Positions 7,996 through 20,740 of a DNA stretch of 42,846 nt are shown here, in pieces (the stretch's first letter is position 1; every line of letters starts with the position of its first letter). This stretch comes from Acidimicrobiaceae bacterium. GTDB taxonomy: Bacteria; Actinomycetota; Acidimicrobiia; Acidimicrobiales; RAAP-2. The position numbers and the translations under genes are program-made. Below the pieces are notes generated by a model. That model was not told where the DNA came from, made no database searches, and worked only from the letters and a program-made list of their open reading frames with translations. Where the stretch lies: the NCBI GenBank assembly GCA_027306755.1, contig DAHUZE010000084.1:1-42846 (forward strand). The letters run 5' to 3'.

Positions 7996-8597
7996 GACCG
8001 GTTGCCGTCGTCACCGGCCGCGCCGTTCCCCTCGACCGCTCGGACGTGGACACCGACCAGATCATCCCGTCCGACTGGCTCAAGCGCGTGGAACGGACCG
8101 GGTTCGGCGCCGGCCTCTTCTCGGAGTGGCGCGACGACCGCAGCTTCGTCCTGAACGACCCGGACCATGCGGGAGCCCGGATCCTGATCGCCCGATCGAA
8201 CTTCGGGACCGGGTCGTCCCGCGAGCATGCCGTCTGGGCTCTCATGGACTACGGGTTTGACGCCGTCGTGGCGACGAGCTTCGGGGACATCTTCCGCAAC
8301 AACTGCACCAAGCAGGGGCTGGTACCCGTACAGGTGACCCCCGAGGTGGGCGGCGCCCTCTTTCGAGCGGTCGCCGCCGATCCCACCCTGGAGGTGACGA
8401 TCGACGTCGCGTCCGGGACCATCGAGATCCCCGCCGCCGGCATCGAGGGCGTGTTCCCCCTCGATGAATTCACCCGCCAGCGGCTCGTGAACGGCTGGGA
8501 CGACATCGGTCTGACCCTGCGCCACGCGTCGGACATCGACTCCTTCGAAGCCACCAGGCCGCAATGGTTGCCGGCAATGACTTGTCCCGGGGGCTGA
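7992..8597 (+). CDS. leuD: 3-isopropylmalate dehydratase, small subunit
   Basis: A 201-residue small (swivel-domain) subunit that completes the LeuCD active site. Key segments are [40 protein letters not shown] and [22 protein letters not shown], all diagnostic of LeuD. The ATG overlaps the leuC TGA (ATGA), so translation is coupled and the two subunits should be made in equal amounts. Last gene of the greA-leuCD unit. Confidence 0.95.
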   Translation: MRPVAVVTGRAVPLDRSDVDTDQIIPSDWLKRVERTGFGAGLFSEWRDDRSFVLNDPDHAGARILIARSNFGTGSSREHAVWALMDYGFDAVVATSFGDIFRNNCTKQGLVPVQVTPEVGGALFRAVAADPTLEVTIDVASGTIEIPAAGIEGVFPLDEFTRQRLVNGWDDIGLTLRHASDIDSFEATRPQWLPAMTCPGG

Positions 8598-8675
8598 AAC
8601 GGACGACAATGGGGCTGTGGAGGTCTGCTCCGAACGGGGCCGGCCGGGGATAGGGCAAGCATCGGACCGTTCCTC

Positions 8676-10088
8676 GTGACCGGCGAGCCGGTGACCGGAG
8701 CCGGGGACGTCATGGAGCCCACCTCGTCCGGCAGCGCCGCACCTGCGCCCGAGACGGGCGCTGCTTCCGGCGCTGCCGTCCCGCTGAGGCCTCTCCGCAC
8801 CGAGATCCTGACCGATGCTCGCGGGACCGTGCAGTCGGTGGACGCCGCGTTCACCGCCATCCTCGGGTGGCCGTCCGACGAGGTCCACGGTCGCAGGATC
8901 GGACAGCTCGTGCACCCCGACGATCTGCCCAGGGGTCTCGCCGGTTGGGCCCACATGCTGGAGCGGCCGGGCGGGTTGGGCACCGGTCTCCGGCTCCGCT
9001 ACCGCCACCGAGACGGCGGATGGGTTTGGTTCGACGTCACCACGCGCAATCGCCTTGACGAGCCGGACCACCGCAACATCGCCAACGAGATGGTCGACGT
9101 GACGCGCGAGGTGACCGCCCTTGACCAGCTGCGGGTGGTGGAGCAGCTCTTGGACCACGTCACCGAGGTCGTGCCAGTCGGGCTCTTCTTCGCTGATCGC
9201 GACGGGAGGCTCGTCTACGTCAACCGGCGCCTGGCCGCCATGACCGGCGCCCCCGCAGCTTCGACGCTGGGCGAGCAGCTGGCCGGCGTTGCAGACGAGG
9301 ACCGCCCCCGCTTGCGTGCCGCCGTTCAGGGGGCGGCGGCCGGCTCCGAGAGCGGGGTCGAGCTCACCGTGACCGACCCTTCCGGAGCCCCTCGGCGTTG
9401 GGCCCTCGACCTCCGGCCCATGCGTGACGCATCGGGCACGGTCGCCGGAGTCACCGGCTGCGTCCGCGACCTGACGGCGCCAGTGACGTCGCTGGGCGCC
9501 CCCGGCGGCACCGACGGCCTTACCGGCTGCCTGACCCCCGAGGCGCTGCGCACCACGCTGGGCGAGATGCTGCGCCGGCACCGTCCGCAGCCTCCGGCCA
9601 ACGGGAACGGGACCGGCTGGCAGGACGCCCCCGACCGGAACAGCCCCGCCAGCAAGGCCGCCCGTGGGACCGCGGTGCTGATGATCGAGGTTGGCGGGCT
9701 CCAGGAGATCAACGAGCGGCACGGCCACGCGGCGGGCGACGAGCTCCTCACCGTGGTGGCCCTGCGTATCGTGGACGCCGTGCGGTCGAGCGACGTGGTG
9801 GGGCGGGCGGCCGGGGACCAGTTCTCCGTCCTGTGCGGCGGAGTGCCGGGGCCGACAACCGCCCTCACGATCGGCAGGTCGACGCTCGAGCAGGTGAGCC
9901 AACCAGTCCAGCTGAAGGACGCCGGGTCGGTGGCCGTCCAGGCCCACATCGGCGTCTCGTGGACCAACCAGCCGGAGGTGGACCCGGCGGAGCTCATCGA
10001 ACAGGCCGAGCAGGCCATGCGGGCGGCCAAGCACGCGCCGTCAACTGAACCCGTGCTCGCCCCCGCGTACGTCCGGGCGGGCGTCTAG
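8676..10088 (+). CDS. PAS-PAS-GGDEF protein with degenerate GGDEF motif
   Basis: A 470-residue soluble protein. Residues about 40-150 form a PAS domain with a PAC segment (AFTAILGWPSDEVHGRRIGQ, RHRDGGWVWFDVTTRN). Residues 155-270 form a second PAS (GLFFADRDGRLVYVNRRLAA). From about 280 follows a GGDEF domain: TDGLTGCLTPEAL, EINERHGHAAGDELL and GRAAGDQFSVL. The signature reads A-G-D-Q-F (379-383) instead of GG-D/E-EF, and about 28 low-complexity residues (303-330) interrupt the domain. No EAL domain follows. Active cyclases need the Glu that is Gln here, so it is probably a c-di-GMP or nucleotide sensor rather than a synthase. The signal sensed is unknown. GTG 8676 is the longest start; ATG 8712 is possible. 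Confidence 0.85.
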   Translation: MTGEPVTGAGDVMEPTSSGSAAPAPETGAASGAAVPLRPLRTEILTDARGTVQSVDAAFTAILGWPSDEVHGRRIGQLVHPDDLPRGLAGWAHMLERPGGLGTGLRLRYRHRDGGWVWFDVTTRNRLDEPDHRNIANEMVDVTREVTALDQLRVVEQLLDHVTEVVPVGLFFADRDGRLVYVNRRLAAMTGAPAASTLGEQLAGVADEDRPRLRAAVQGAAAGSESGVELTVTDPSGAPRRWALDLRPMRDASGTVAGVTGCVRDLTAPVTSLGAPGGTDGLTGCLTPEALRTTLGEMLRRHRPQPPANGNGTGWQDAPDRNSPASKAARGTAVLMIEVGGLQEINERHGHAAGDELLTVVALRIVDAVRSSDVVGRAAGDQFSVLCGGVPGPTTALTIGRSTLEQVSQPVQLKDAGSVAVQAHIGVSWTNQPEVDPAELIEQAEQAMRAAKHAPSTEPVLAPAYVRAGV

Positions 10089-11770
10089 GAATCGCCCCGG
10101 TCCGGGCGGGCAGCCGCAGGCGCGCGGTCGGCCGCGCTGACCACGGCCGCCAGCGACGCCTCGAGGATCGAAGAGTCCATGCCGACTCCCCACCACGTGG
10201 CGCCGTCGGGCCCCTCGGCCTCCACGTACGCCACCGCCGATGCGCCGCTGCCCGCAGTGAGGGCGTGCTCGGAGTAGTCGCGCACCTCAAAGGAAAGACC
10301 GAGCTCCTGGCGCAGCCCGGCCACCAGCGCGTCGATCGGCCCGTTACCCTCGCCGCGCACGGTCCGGTGGGTCCCTTCGGCCAGCACCTGCGCGACCACC
10401 GTCGTCCGGCCACCGGTGGTGGCCACCTCGCTCGTGAGCAGGCGGATGCCCGCGTCCCCGGGAAGGTCGGTTCCCGCGAAGACCTCCCACAGCTCGGCCG
10501 GTCGGATCTCCGTGCCCGACGCCTCGGTGACCGCCTGCACCTGGCGCGAAAACTCGACCTGCAGCCGCCGCGGCAGGTCGAGCCCGTGCTCAGCGTCCAT
10601 CAGGTAGGCGACGCCCCCCTTGCCGGACTGGCTGTTGACACGGATGATCGCCTCGTACGTCCGCCCCGTGTGCTTTGGGTCGATGGGGAGGTAGGGCACC
10701 TCCCACTGCTCGTAGTGCTCGCCGATGGCGCCCATCCCCTTCTTGATCGCGTCCTGGTGGGACCCGGAGAAGGCGGTGTACACCAGGTCCCCGGCATAGG
10801 GATGGCGGGGGTGGACCGGCATGCGGGTGGCGTGCTCGGCCACGTGCCGGACCGACTCGATGTCCGAGAGGTCCAGCTCGGGGTCGATCCCTTCGGAGAA
10901 CAGGTTCATCGCCAGCGTGACGATGTCCACATTGCCGGTGCGCTCGCCGTTCCCGAACAGGGTCCCCTCCACCCGCTGGGCGCCGGCCAGGAGCGCCAGC
11001 TCGGCGGCCGCCACCGCCGTCCCCCGGTCGTTGTGGGGATGGACGGAGAGGACGACCGAGTCCCGGTGGGAGATGGTGCGACCGAACCACTCGATGACAT
11101 CGGCATAGACATGGGGGCCGTAGGCCTCGACGGTGGCCGGCAGGTTGAGGATCAGAGGCCGTTCCGGCGTCGGCTCGATCACGTCCATGACGGCCTCGCA
11201 GATCTCCACGGCGAACTCGGGCTCGGTCCCGGTGAAGCTCTCGGGCGAGTACTCGTAGCGGATCCGGGTCCCCGGCAGGGTGTGCTCGAGCTTGCGGCAC
11301 AGGCGGGCGGCGTTCACCGCGATGTCCACGATCCCGGCCCGGTCCATGCCGAAGACCACCCGCCGCTGGAGCACGGAGGTGGAGTTGTAGAAGTGGACCA
11401 CGGCCCGCCCGGCGCCAGCCAGGGAGGCGAAGGTGCGCTCGATCAGCTCCTCTCGGCACTGGGTCAGGACCTGGATCTCCACATCCTCGGGGACGAGCCC
11501 CTCCTCGATGATCTCGCGCTGGAAGTCGTAGTCCGTCTGCGAGGCCGACGGGAACCCCACCTCGATCTCCTTGAAGCCGATCCCGACCAGCGCCCGGAAC
11601 AGAGCCATCTTGCGCGCCGGGTCCATCGGGTCCACCAGCGCCTGGTTCCCGTCGCGAAGGTCCACCGACACCCAACGCGGGGCGGCGGAGGGTCGGCGGT
11701 CGGGCCACATGCGGTCGCGCAGGACGATCGGCACCTGCGACCGGTAGCGGTTGTGGGGCATCGTCGGCAT
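10085..11770 (-). CDS. leuA: 2-isopropylmalate synthase
   Basis: A 561-residue enzyme of the long actinobacterial LeuA type. It condenses acetyl-CoA with 2-oxoisovalerate, the committed step to leucine. The barrel begins PRWVSVDLRDGNQALVDPMD (metal aspartate and catalytic Arg region), followed by FKEIEVGFPSASQTD, LSVHPHNDRGTAVAAAE (metal His-x-His) and LFGNGERTGNVDIVTLA. The C-terminal 130 residues form the regulatory domain where leucine binds for feedback inhibition. The ATG at 11770 has GGAGG five bases before it; a TTG at 11782 is less likely. Expression is controlled by the leader peptide and terminator just upstream. Its stop overlaps that of the PAS-GGDEF gene. Confidence 0.95.
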   Translation of the reverse strand: MPTMPHNRYRSQVPIVLRDRMWPDRRPSAAPRWVSVDLRDGNQALVDPMDPARKMALFRALVGIGFKEIEVGFPSASQTDYDFQREIIEEGLVPEDVEIQVLTQCREELIERTFASLAGAGRAVVHFYNSTSVLQRRVVFGMDRAGIVDIAVNAARLCRKLEHTLPGTRIRYEYSPESFTGTEPEFAVEICEAVMDVIEPTPERPLILNLPATVEAYGPHVYADVIEWFGRTISHRDSVVLSVHPHNDRGTAVAAAELALLAGAQRVEGTLFGNGERTGNVDIVTLAMNLFSEGIDPELDLSDIESVRHVAEHATRMPVHPRHPYAGDLVYTAFSGSHQDAIKKGMGAIGEHYEQWEVPYLPIDPKHTGRTYEAIIRVNSQSGKGGVAYLMDAEHGLDLPRRLQVEFSRQVQAVTEASGTEIRPAELWEVFAGTDLPGDAGIRLLTSEVATTGGRTTVVAQVLAEGTHRTVRGEGNGPIDALVAGLRQELGLSFEVRDYSEHALTAGSGASAVAYVEAEGPDGATWWGVGMDSSILEASLAAVVSAADRAPAAARPDRGDS

Positions 11771-11781
11771 GGCTTCCTCCA

Positions 11782-11815
11782 AAGAAAAAACCTCCTGGCC
11801 GTTTGGCGCAGGAGG
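11782..11815 (-). terminator. Attenuator terminator before leuA
   Basis: On the minus strand CCTCCTG (11815-11809) pairs with CAGGAGG (11797-11791), with an inner GCC/GGC stem and an AAAC loop, followed by TTTTTTCTTT. The leuA SD sequence comes immediately after the U-tract. A textbook intrinsic terminator between leader peptide and structural gene. Confidence 0.88.
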
Positions 11816-11819
11816 TCAC

Positions 11820-11846
11820 GGGCGAACGCAGATGTGGCGTTCGCCC
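11820..11846 (-). promoter_or_regulatory. First hairpin of the leuA leader
   Basis: A perfect 10-bp stem (GGGCGAACGC with GCGTTCGCCC) and a 7-base loop. The first base of the stem is the G of the leader-peptide stop codon, so a ribosome reaching the stop would cover its 5' arm. Confidence 0.75.
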
Positions 11847-11884
11847 TAGGTCAGCAGCAGCTCGGTCAGGAACGTGCAGGCCAT
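11846..11884 (-). CDS. leuA leader peptide
   Basis: A 12-residue frame, MACTFLTELLLT, ending in TAG. Four of its codons are CTG, three of them consecutive just before the end. It sits between a strong promoter and a terminator in front of leuA, so it should act as the sensor of charged leucyl-tRNA: stalling at the Leu run under leucine starvation would change folding of the RNA behind it. Comparable leaders have been predicted for leuA in other Actinobacteria. Confidence 0.85.
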   Translation of the reverse strand: MACTFLTELLLT

Positions 11885-11893
11885 GAAGGGCCA

Positions 11894-11922
11894 ATTGTCC
11901 CTTGCGGCCACGCCCTTGTCAA
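11894..11922 (-). promoter_or_regulatory. Promoter of the leuA leader transcript
   Basis: Minus-strand TTGACA (11922-11917), a 17-base spacer, then GACAAT (11899-11894). The predicted start of transcription is only a few bases before the leader ATG at 11884. This is the best sigma-70-type promoter in the window. Confidence 0.75.
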
Positions 11923-11958
11923 GCACCGGGGTGGACAGGTCCGCAAACGGCCGGACGG

Positions 11959-11964
11959 TAGCGT
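11959..11964 (+). promoter_or_regulatory. Likely -10 box of the small membrane protein gene
   Basis: TAGCGT in GGTAGCGTCGG, 7 bases before the ATG at 11972. Same context as the greA hexamer. Confidence 0.45.
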
Positions 11965-11971
11965 CGGTGCG

Positions 11972-12418
11972 ATGAAGAAGCTGCTCCTGTTCCTCCTCGC
12001 CGCCGCGGGCTGCTCTCTCGTTGCCTACGTCCTGTTCCAGCGCTCGTCTGGTCGCCTCCAGCCGATGCGCGGCACTCCGGACCGCTGGCCCGACGTCCCG
12101 CGCAAGCCAGCCCTCGGCACCGAGACCCTCGGGGAGGCAGACCCGGCGGCGGGCAGGTCAGCGGCCGGCGACCACCCGGAGAGTGGACCCATGCCCGCAG
12201 GCGACCCAGCGGCCGGCGCCGCGGGGCGCCCAGCGGCGGGATCGGGGACCCGGGAGCGTAACCCCTCCCGGGTCGCCAAGGCTTCCCCGGCCCGAAAATC
12301 CTCTGCGCCGAAGGTGGCAGCACCCAAGAAGCCGTCCGCCTCGCGGACGGGCGGCACGTCCAAGTCTGCGCGCGACACCACCAAGGCCACGCCCCCGTCA
12401 GCCCCGCGGAGCGCCTGA
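11972..12418 (+). CDS. Small membrane-anchored, Ala/Pro/Lys-rich protein
   Basis: A 148-residue protein. It starts MKKLLLFLLAAAGCSLVAYV, a single hydrophobic segment that would act as a signal anchor (the Cys at 14 is not in a clear lipobox). The rest is low-complexity: AAG, PAAG and SGP runs, then a strongly basic tail rich in K, A, P and S (VAKASPARKSSAPKVAAPKK). Such tails resemble disordered nucleic-acid- or surface-binding regions, but no domain is recognisable. A TAGCGT hexamer just ahead of the ATG supports this start. The GNAT gene follows after 5 bases and is likely co-transcribed. Function unknown. Confidence 0.65.
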   Translation: MKKLLLFLLAAAGCSLVAYVLFQRSSGRLQPMRGTPDRWPDVPRKPALGTETLGEADPAAGRSAAGDHPESGPMPAGDPAAGAAGRPAAGSGTRERNPSRVAKASPARKSSAPKVAAPKKPSASRTGGTSKSARDTTKATPPSAPRSA

Positions 12419-12423
12419 CACCG

Positions 12424-12976
12424 GTGCCGCCTGGACCGGACGCCTCCTCGATCCGGACCGAACGCCTCGTGCTCCGGGCCTGGCGCGACGAGGACCTGGA
12501 GCCCTTTTCCCGGGTCACCGCCGATCCGGTGGTGATGGAGCACTTCCCCGCCGTGCTGTCGCGCCAGGAAAGCGACCGCCTGGCCCGGCACTTGGGCGAC
12601 GGCATCCGCACCCGGGGATGGGGAATGTGGGTGGTGCAACGCCAGGACACCGGAGCCTTCGCGGGCTATGTCGGGATCCAGCCCGTCAGCTTCGACGCGT
12701 GGTTCACCCCGGCCGTCGAGATCGGATGGCGCCTCGCCACGGAGCACTGGGGGATCGGCATCGCCACCGAGGCGGGACGGGCATCCCTCGCCCACGCGTT
12801 CGGCACCCTGGGCCTGGATCGGGTGGTGGCGTTCACCGTGCCGGACAACGCCCGGTCGCTGGCCGTCATGGGCCGCCTGGGGATGGTGTTCGCCGGCGAG
12901 TTCGACCACCCGCGCCTGCCCGAAGGGCACCGGCTCCGCCACCACGTGCTCTTCACGATCACAGGGGCGACGGGTG

Positions 12977-12987
<11 letters not shown>
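12424..12987 (+). CDS. GNAT family N-acetyltransferase, RimJ/RimL-like
   Basis: A 187-residue acetyltransferase. It opens with IRTERLVLRAWRDEDLEPF, the usual first strand and helix of RimJ/RimL-type enzymes. VEIGWRLATEHWGIGIATEA is the acetyl-CoA binding motif A region, and VPDNARSLAVMGRLGMVFAG is the C-terminal motif B. It probably transfers acetyl from acetyl-CoA to an amino group on a small molecule or protein; the substrate is unknown. The GTG start lies 5 bases after the preceding gene. Its 3' end overlaps the serA stop region on the other strand by 11 bases. Confidence 0.85.
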
Positions 12988-17016
<4,029 letters not shown>

Positions 17017-17036
17017 GCCGGGAGCCAGCCGATGGA

Positions 17037-18062
<1,026 letters not shown>

Positions 18063-18100
18063 GCAAGCTCCTTCGTTTTTCGGATCGGGTGAGTCTGCCA

Positions 18101-18148
18101 GCTGGCGGCTGGGCGAGCTGGCGGTTGGGCGAGCTGCGGGCGGCCCGG
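18101..18148. repeat. 16-bp tandem repeats between ilvN and ilvC
   Basis: GCTGGCGGCTGGGCGA at 18101-18116 and GCTGGCGGTTGGGCGA at 18117-18132 (one mismatch), then a degenerate unit to 18148. They occupy much of the 110-base spacer between the ilvN stop and the ilvC SD sequence. Confidence 0.65.
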
Positions 18149-18172
18149 TGGTGAGGGCCATCCGGGAGTGGG

Positions 18173-18778
18173 TCAGCCCGAGCGAGGGTCGCCGATGCGC
18201 CCGAGGCGCGCCGGTTCGTGCCGGCGGCGGGCGCCGGGGGGGCCCGGGTCCAGGCGCGGCAGGGCCACCAGGCCCGTCCGCTGGATCTCGACCGCGGCGT
18301 AGGTGTCCAGCAGGCGCTCGAAGCTGTCCAGGGTGTCGGGCGGCCCGGCCAGCATCACCGTCAACCGGTCCGGCCCCACGTCGAGCACCTCGCCGCCGAA
18401 CACACCGACCAGCTGGATGACCTGGCTGCGGGCATCCGGCTCGGCCTCAACGGTGGCCAGCAGCAGCTCGCGCTGGACGGCATCGGCCGGGGCGAGCTCG
18501 GTGATCGCGACCACATTGACGAGCTTGTCGAGTTGCTGGACGATCTGCTCCAGCGGGGCGGACGCCACGTCCACCACGATGGTGATGCGGCTGAAGCGCT
18601 CGTCGTCGGTGGGGGCCACCGCGAGCGAGAAGATGTTGAACCCGCGACGGGAGAAGAGGCCCGCCACCCGGGCCAGGACCCCGGCCTTGTTCTCCACCAG
18701 CACGGTGAGGATGTGATGGCGCTCGCCGCCACGCTCGGAAGGCTCATGCGCATTGGCGCGCTCGAATGCGACCGTCAT
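18173..18778 (-). CDS. ilvN: Acetolactate synthase, regulatory subunit
   Basis: A 201-residue regulatory subunit of acetohydroxyacid synthase. It activates IlvB and carries the valine feedback site. [21 protein letters not shown] and [16 protein letters not shown] form the ACT domain (about 20-95), followed by the C-terminal domain ([40 protein letters not shown]). It is about 30 residues longer than typical IlvN because of a short N-terminal extension and a Pro/Arg-rich tail. The ATG at 18778 overlaps the ilvB TGA (ATGA). An in-frame extension upstream lies inside ilvB and is not used. Confidence 0.92.
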   Translation of the reverse strand: MTVAFERANAHEPSERGGERHHILTVLVENKAGVLARVAGLFSRRGFNIFSLAVAPTDDERFSRITIVVDVASAPLEQIVQQLDKLVNVVAITELAPADAVQRELLLATVEAEPDARSQVIQLVGVFGGEVLDVGPDRLTVMLAGPPDTLDSFERLLDTYAAVEIQRTGLVALPRLDPGPPGARRRHEPARLGRIGDPRSG

Positions 18779-20502
18779 CGGGCCAGCCGTTCGTGGGCCG
18801 GGTGGACGACGATGGCGTCGTTGGGAGCGCCGGCCGGCACCATCGGGTACACCTTCTCGAAGGCGTCGGTGCGGAAGTCCACCACCACCGGCCGGTCGTC
18901 CACGGCGTTGGCCTTGTCGATGGCCGGCCCCACCTCCTCGGGCGACTCGGCGCGGAGGCCAACGCAGCCCATGGCCTCGGCCCATTTCACGTAGTCGGGC
19001 AGGTCAGGCGAGAGGTACACCTCCGAGTACCGCTCTCCGTAGAACATCTCCTGCCACTGGCGCACCATCCCGAGATAGGCGTTGTTCAAGATGGCCACCT
19101 TCACCGGGATCCGCTCGGCCGCCGCGGTGACCAGCTCCTGGGCGGTCATCTGGAAGCACCCATCCCCGTCGACTGCCCACACGCTCCGGTCCGGGCGCCC
19201 CACCTTGGCGCCGATGGCGGCGGGGACGGCGAAGCCCATGGTGCCCGCCCCGCCGGAGTTGACCCACGTGTAGGGGTCCTCGAACCGCCAGAACTGCGAG
19301 GCCCACATCTGGTGCTGGCCCACCCCGGCCACCACGATCGTGCCGGGGTCGGCTCGATCGCGCAGCTCCTCCACCACCATCTGCGGCTTGATCGGGGGCT
19401 GGTCGGCGCTCTCGTAGTAGAGCGGGAAGCGGGCCTGCCACTCGTGGATGCGGTCCCACCATGGAGCGAGCCGGTCGGACCCCTGCCCGGCGCTCTGACC
19501 GTCCATCGCATCCAGCAGGGCGTCGAGCACGATCCGGCAATCGCCGGCGATCGCCACGTCGGCCCGGCGGACCTTGTGCAGCTCGGCGGGGTCGATGTCC
19601 ACGTGGACGACCCGGGCGCCGGGCGCGAAAGCGTCCACCCGGCCGGTGACCCGGTCGTCGAACCGGGCGCCCAGGGCGACCAGGAGGTCCGCCCGCTGCA
19701 TGGCCGTCACCGCCGTGTAGTTGCCGTGCATGCCGGGCATGCCCAGGCACTGGGGATGGGAATCGGGGAAGGCTCCGCGAGCCATGAGCGTGGTGACCAC
19801 CGGGAAGCCGGTGCGCTCGGCGAGCGCCCGGAGCGACTCCGCTCCGCGGCTCTTGAGGACGCCGCCCCCCACGTAGAGCACGGGCCGCTCGGCCTGCCCC
19901 ATCAGGGTCAGGGCGGCTGCCACGTCCTGTGCGTCGGGTGCCGTTGCCGGGTGGTACCCGGGGAGGTCCAGATCCTCGGGCTCGGGCCAGTACCACTCCA
20001 TGGTGGAGGTGGACACGTCCTTGGGCACGTCCACGAGCACCGGCCCCGGGCGCCCGGTAGTGGCGACGTGGAAGGCCTCGGCTACCACCCGGGGGATGTC
20101 GGCCGCTCTCGTCACGAGCCAGTTGTGCTTGGTGATCCCCATGGTGACACCGGTGATGTCGCACTCCTGGAAGGCGTCGGTGCCGATGGCCGCCGTTGAG
20201 ACCTGGCCCGACACCACCACGAGGGGCGTGGAGTCCATATAGGCGTTGGACAGTGGGGTGACGATGTTGGTGGCTCCCGGACCGCTGGTGACCATGGCGA
20301 CGCCAGGACGTCCCGTCACCATCGCGTACCCCTCGGCCATGTGGCCTGCGCCCTGCTCGTGGCGGACGAGGATGTGGCGGATCGACGAGCCGAGGATGGG
20401 GTCGTACACGGGCAGGATGGCGCCGCCGGGGAGGCCGAACATGACGTCCACCCCTTGCATCTCCAGGCTCTTGATGAGGGCTTGCGCCCCGGTCAGCTGC
20501 AT
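18775..20502 (-). CDS. ilvB: Acetolactate synthase, catalytic subunit
   Basis: A 575-residue thiamine-diphosphate enzyme, the first common step of branched-chain synthesis. The start MQLTGAQALIKSLEMQGVDV leads into FGLPGGAILPVYD, with the catalytic glutamate in ILVRHEQGAGHMAEGYA. FDDRVTGRVDAFAPGARVVH belongs to the FAD-binding middle domain. The diphosphate motif is VDGDGCFQMTAQELVTAAAE followed by ILNNAYLGMVRQWQEMFY. The ATG at 20502 has AGGAG nine bases before it; the frame is open 74 codons further but crosses the leader hairpins. Control is by the leader peptide upstream. Confidence 0.96.
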   Translation of the reverse strand: MQLTGAQALIKSLEMQGVDVMFGLPGGAILPVYDPILGSSIRHILVRHEQGAGHMAEGYAMVTGRPGVAMVTSGPGATNIVTPLSNAYMDSTPLVVVSGQVSTAAIGTDAFQECDITGVTMGITKHNWLVTRAADIPRVVAEAFHVATTGRPGPVLVDVPKDVSTSTMEWYWPEPEDLDLPGYHPATAPDAQDVAAALTLMGQAERPVLYVGGGVLKSRGAESLRALAERTGFPVVTTLMARGAFPDSHPQCLGMPGMHGNYTAVTAMQRADLLVALGARFDDRVTGRVDAFAPGARVVHVDIDPAELHKVRRADVAIAGDCRIVLDALLDAMDGQSAGQGSDRLAPWWDRIHEWQARFPLYYESADQPPIKPQMVVEELRDRADPGTIVVAGVGQHQMWASQFWRFEDPYTWVNSGGAGTMGFAVPAAIGAKVGRPDRSVWAVDGDGCFQMTAQELVTAAAERIPVKVAILNNAYLGMVRQWQEMFYGERYSEVYLSPDLPDYVKWAEAMGCVGLRAESPEEVGPAIDKANAVDDRPVVVDFRTDAFEKVYPMVPAGAPNDAIVVHPAHERLAR

Positions 20503-20572
20503 CGTGTGGCGCTCCTGCTCGGTGTCGGGTGCTCGGGATGGGCGGTGCGGGGAAGGCGGGCTCCGGAATTGC

Positions 20573-20598
20573 AACGACCTCCCCGAAGGGAGGTCGTT
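20573..20598 (-). terminator. Terminator-like hairpin in the ilvB leader
   Basis: An 11-bp perfect stem (AACGACCTCCC with GGGAGGTCGTT) capped on the RNA by a UUCG tetraloop. It lies 2 bases after the first leader hairpin. The tract that follows is GCAATTCC, poor in U, so termination may be weak or need a factor. The position matches the terminators of the leuA and leuB leaders. Confidence 0.65.
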
Positions 20599-20599
20599 C

Positions 20600-20625
20600 G
20601 GCGCGCGGCGGTGGGGCCGCGCGCC
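20600..20625 (-). promoter_or_regulatory. First hairpin of the ilvB leader
   Basis: A 9-bp perfect stem (GGCGCGCGG with CCGCGCGCC) and an 8-base loop. Its first base is the G of the leader stop codon, as in the leuA and leuB leaders. Confidence 0.7.
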
Positions 20626-20672
20626 TAGAGGATCAGTACCAGTGCGATCAGGCGTGCAGCGGTGCGCGACAT
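20625..20672 (-). CDS. ilvB leader peptide
   Basis: A 15-residue frame, MSRTAARLIALVLILSTOP without the STOP word, that is Met-Ser-Arg-Thr-Ala-Ala-Arg followed by Leu-Ile-Ala-Leu-Val-Leu-Ile-Leu and TAG. Seven of the last eight codons are Leu, Ile or Val, the end products of the pathway. It is followed directly by two strong hairpins and then ilvB. It should sense charging of the three branched-chain tRNAs. Confidence 0.85.
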   Translation of the reverse strand: MSRTAARLIALVLIL

Positions 20673-20681
20673 GGTCCGGGC

Positions 20682-20687
20682 ATTGTG
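20682..20687 (-). promoter_or_regulatory. Likely -10 box of the ilvB leader transcript
   Basis: Minus-strand CACAAT, 9 bases before the leader ATG. The leuA leader has GACAAT at the same 9-base distance. No convincing -35 hexamer is seen. Confidence 0.5.
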
Positions 20688-20740
20688 CCACGCCCGAGCG
20701 CCGCGCGCCACCCCCGGGGAGCAACGGCCCCGGCCAGCCC

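Noticed and set aside
8676..10088. Active diguanylate cyclase
   Set aside because: The GGDEF motif reads AGDQF, with the essential Glu replaced by Gln, so synthesis of c-di-GMP is unlikely.
11782..11884. T-box or riboswitch ahead of leuA
   Set aside because: No T-box core sequence or known riboswitch pattern is seen; a leader peptide with a leucine run and a terminator explains the region.
10265..11971. A long plus-strand frame leading into the small membrane protein
   Set aside because: This portion is antisense to leuA and its leader. The real gene is taken to start at 11972, where a hydrophobic N-terminus and a -10 hexamer appear.
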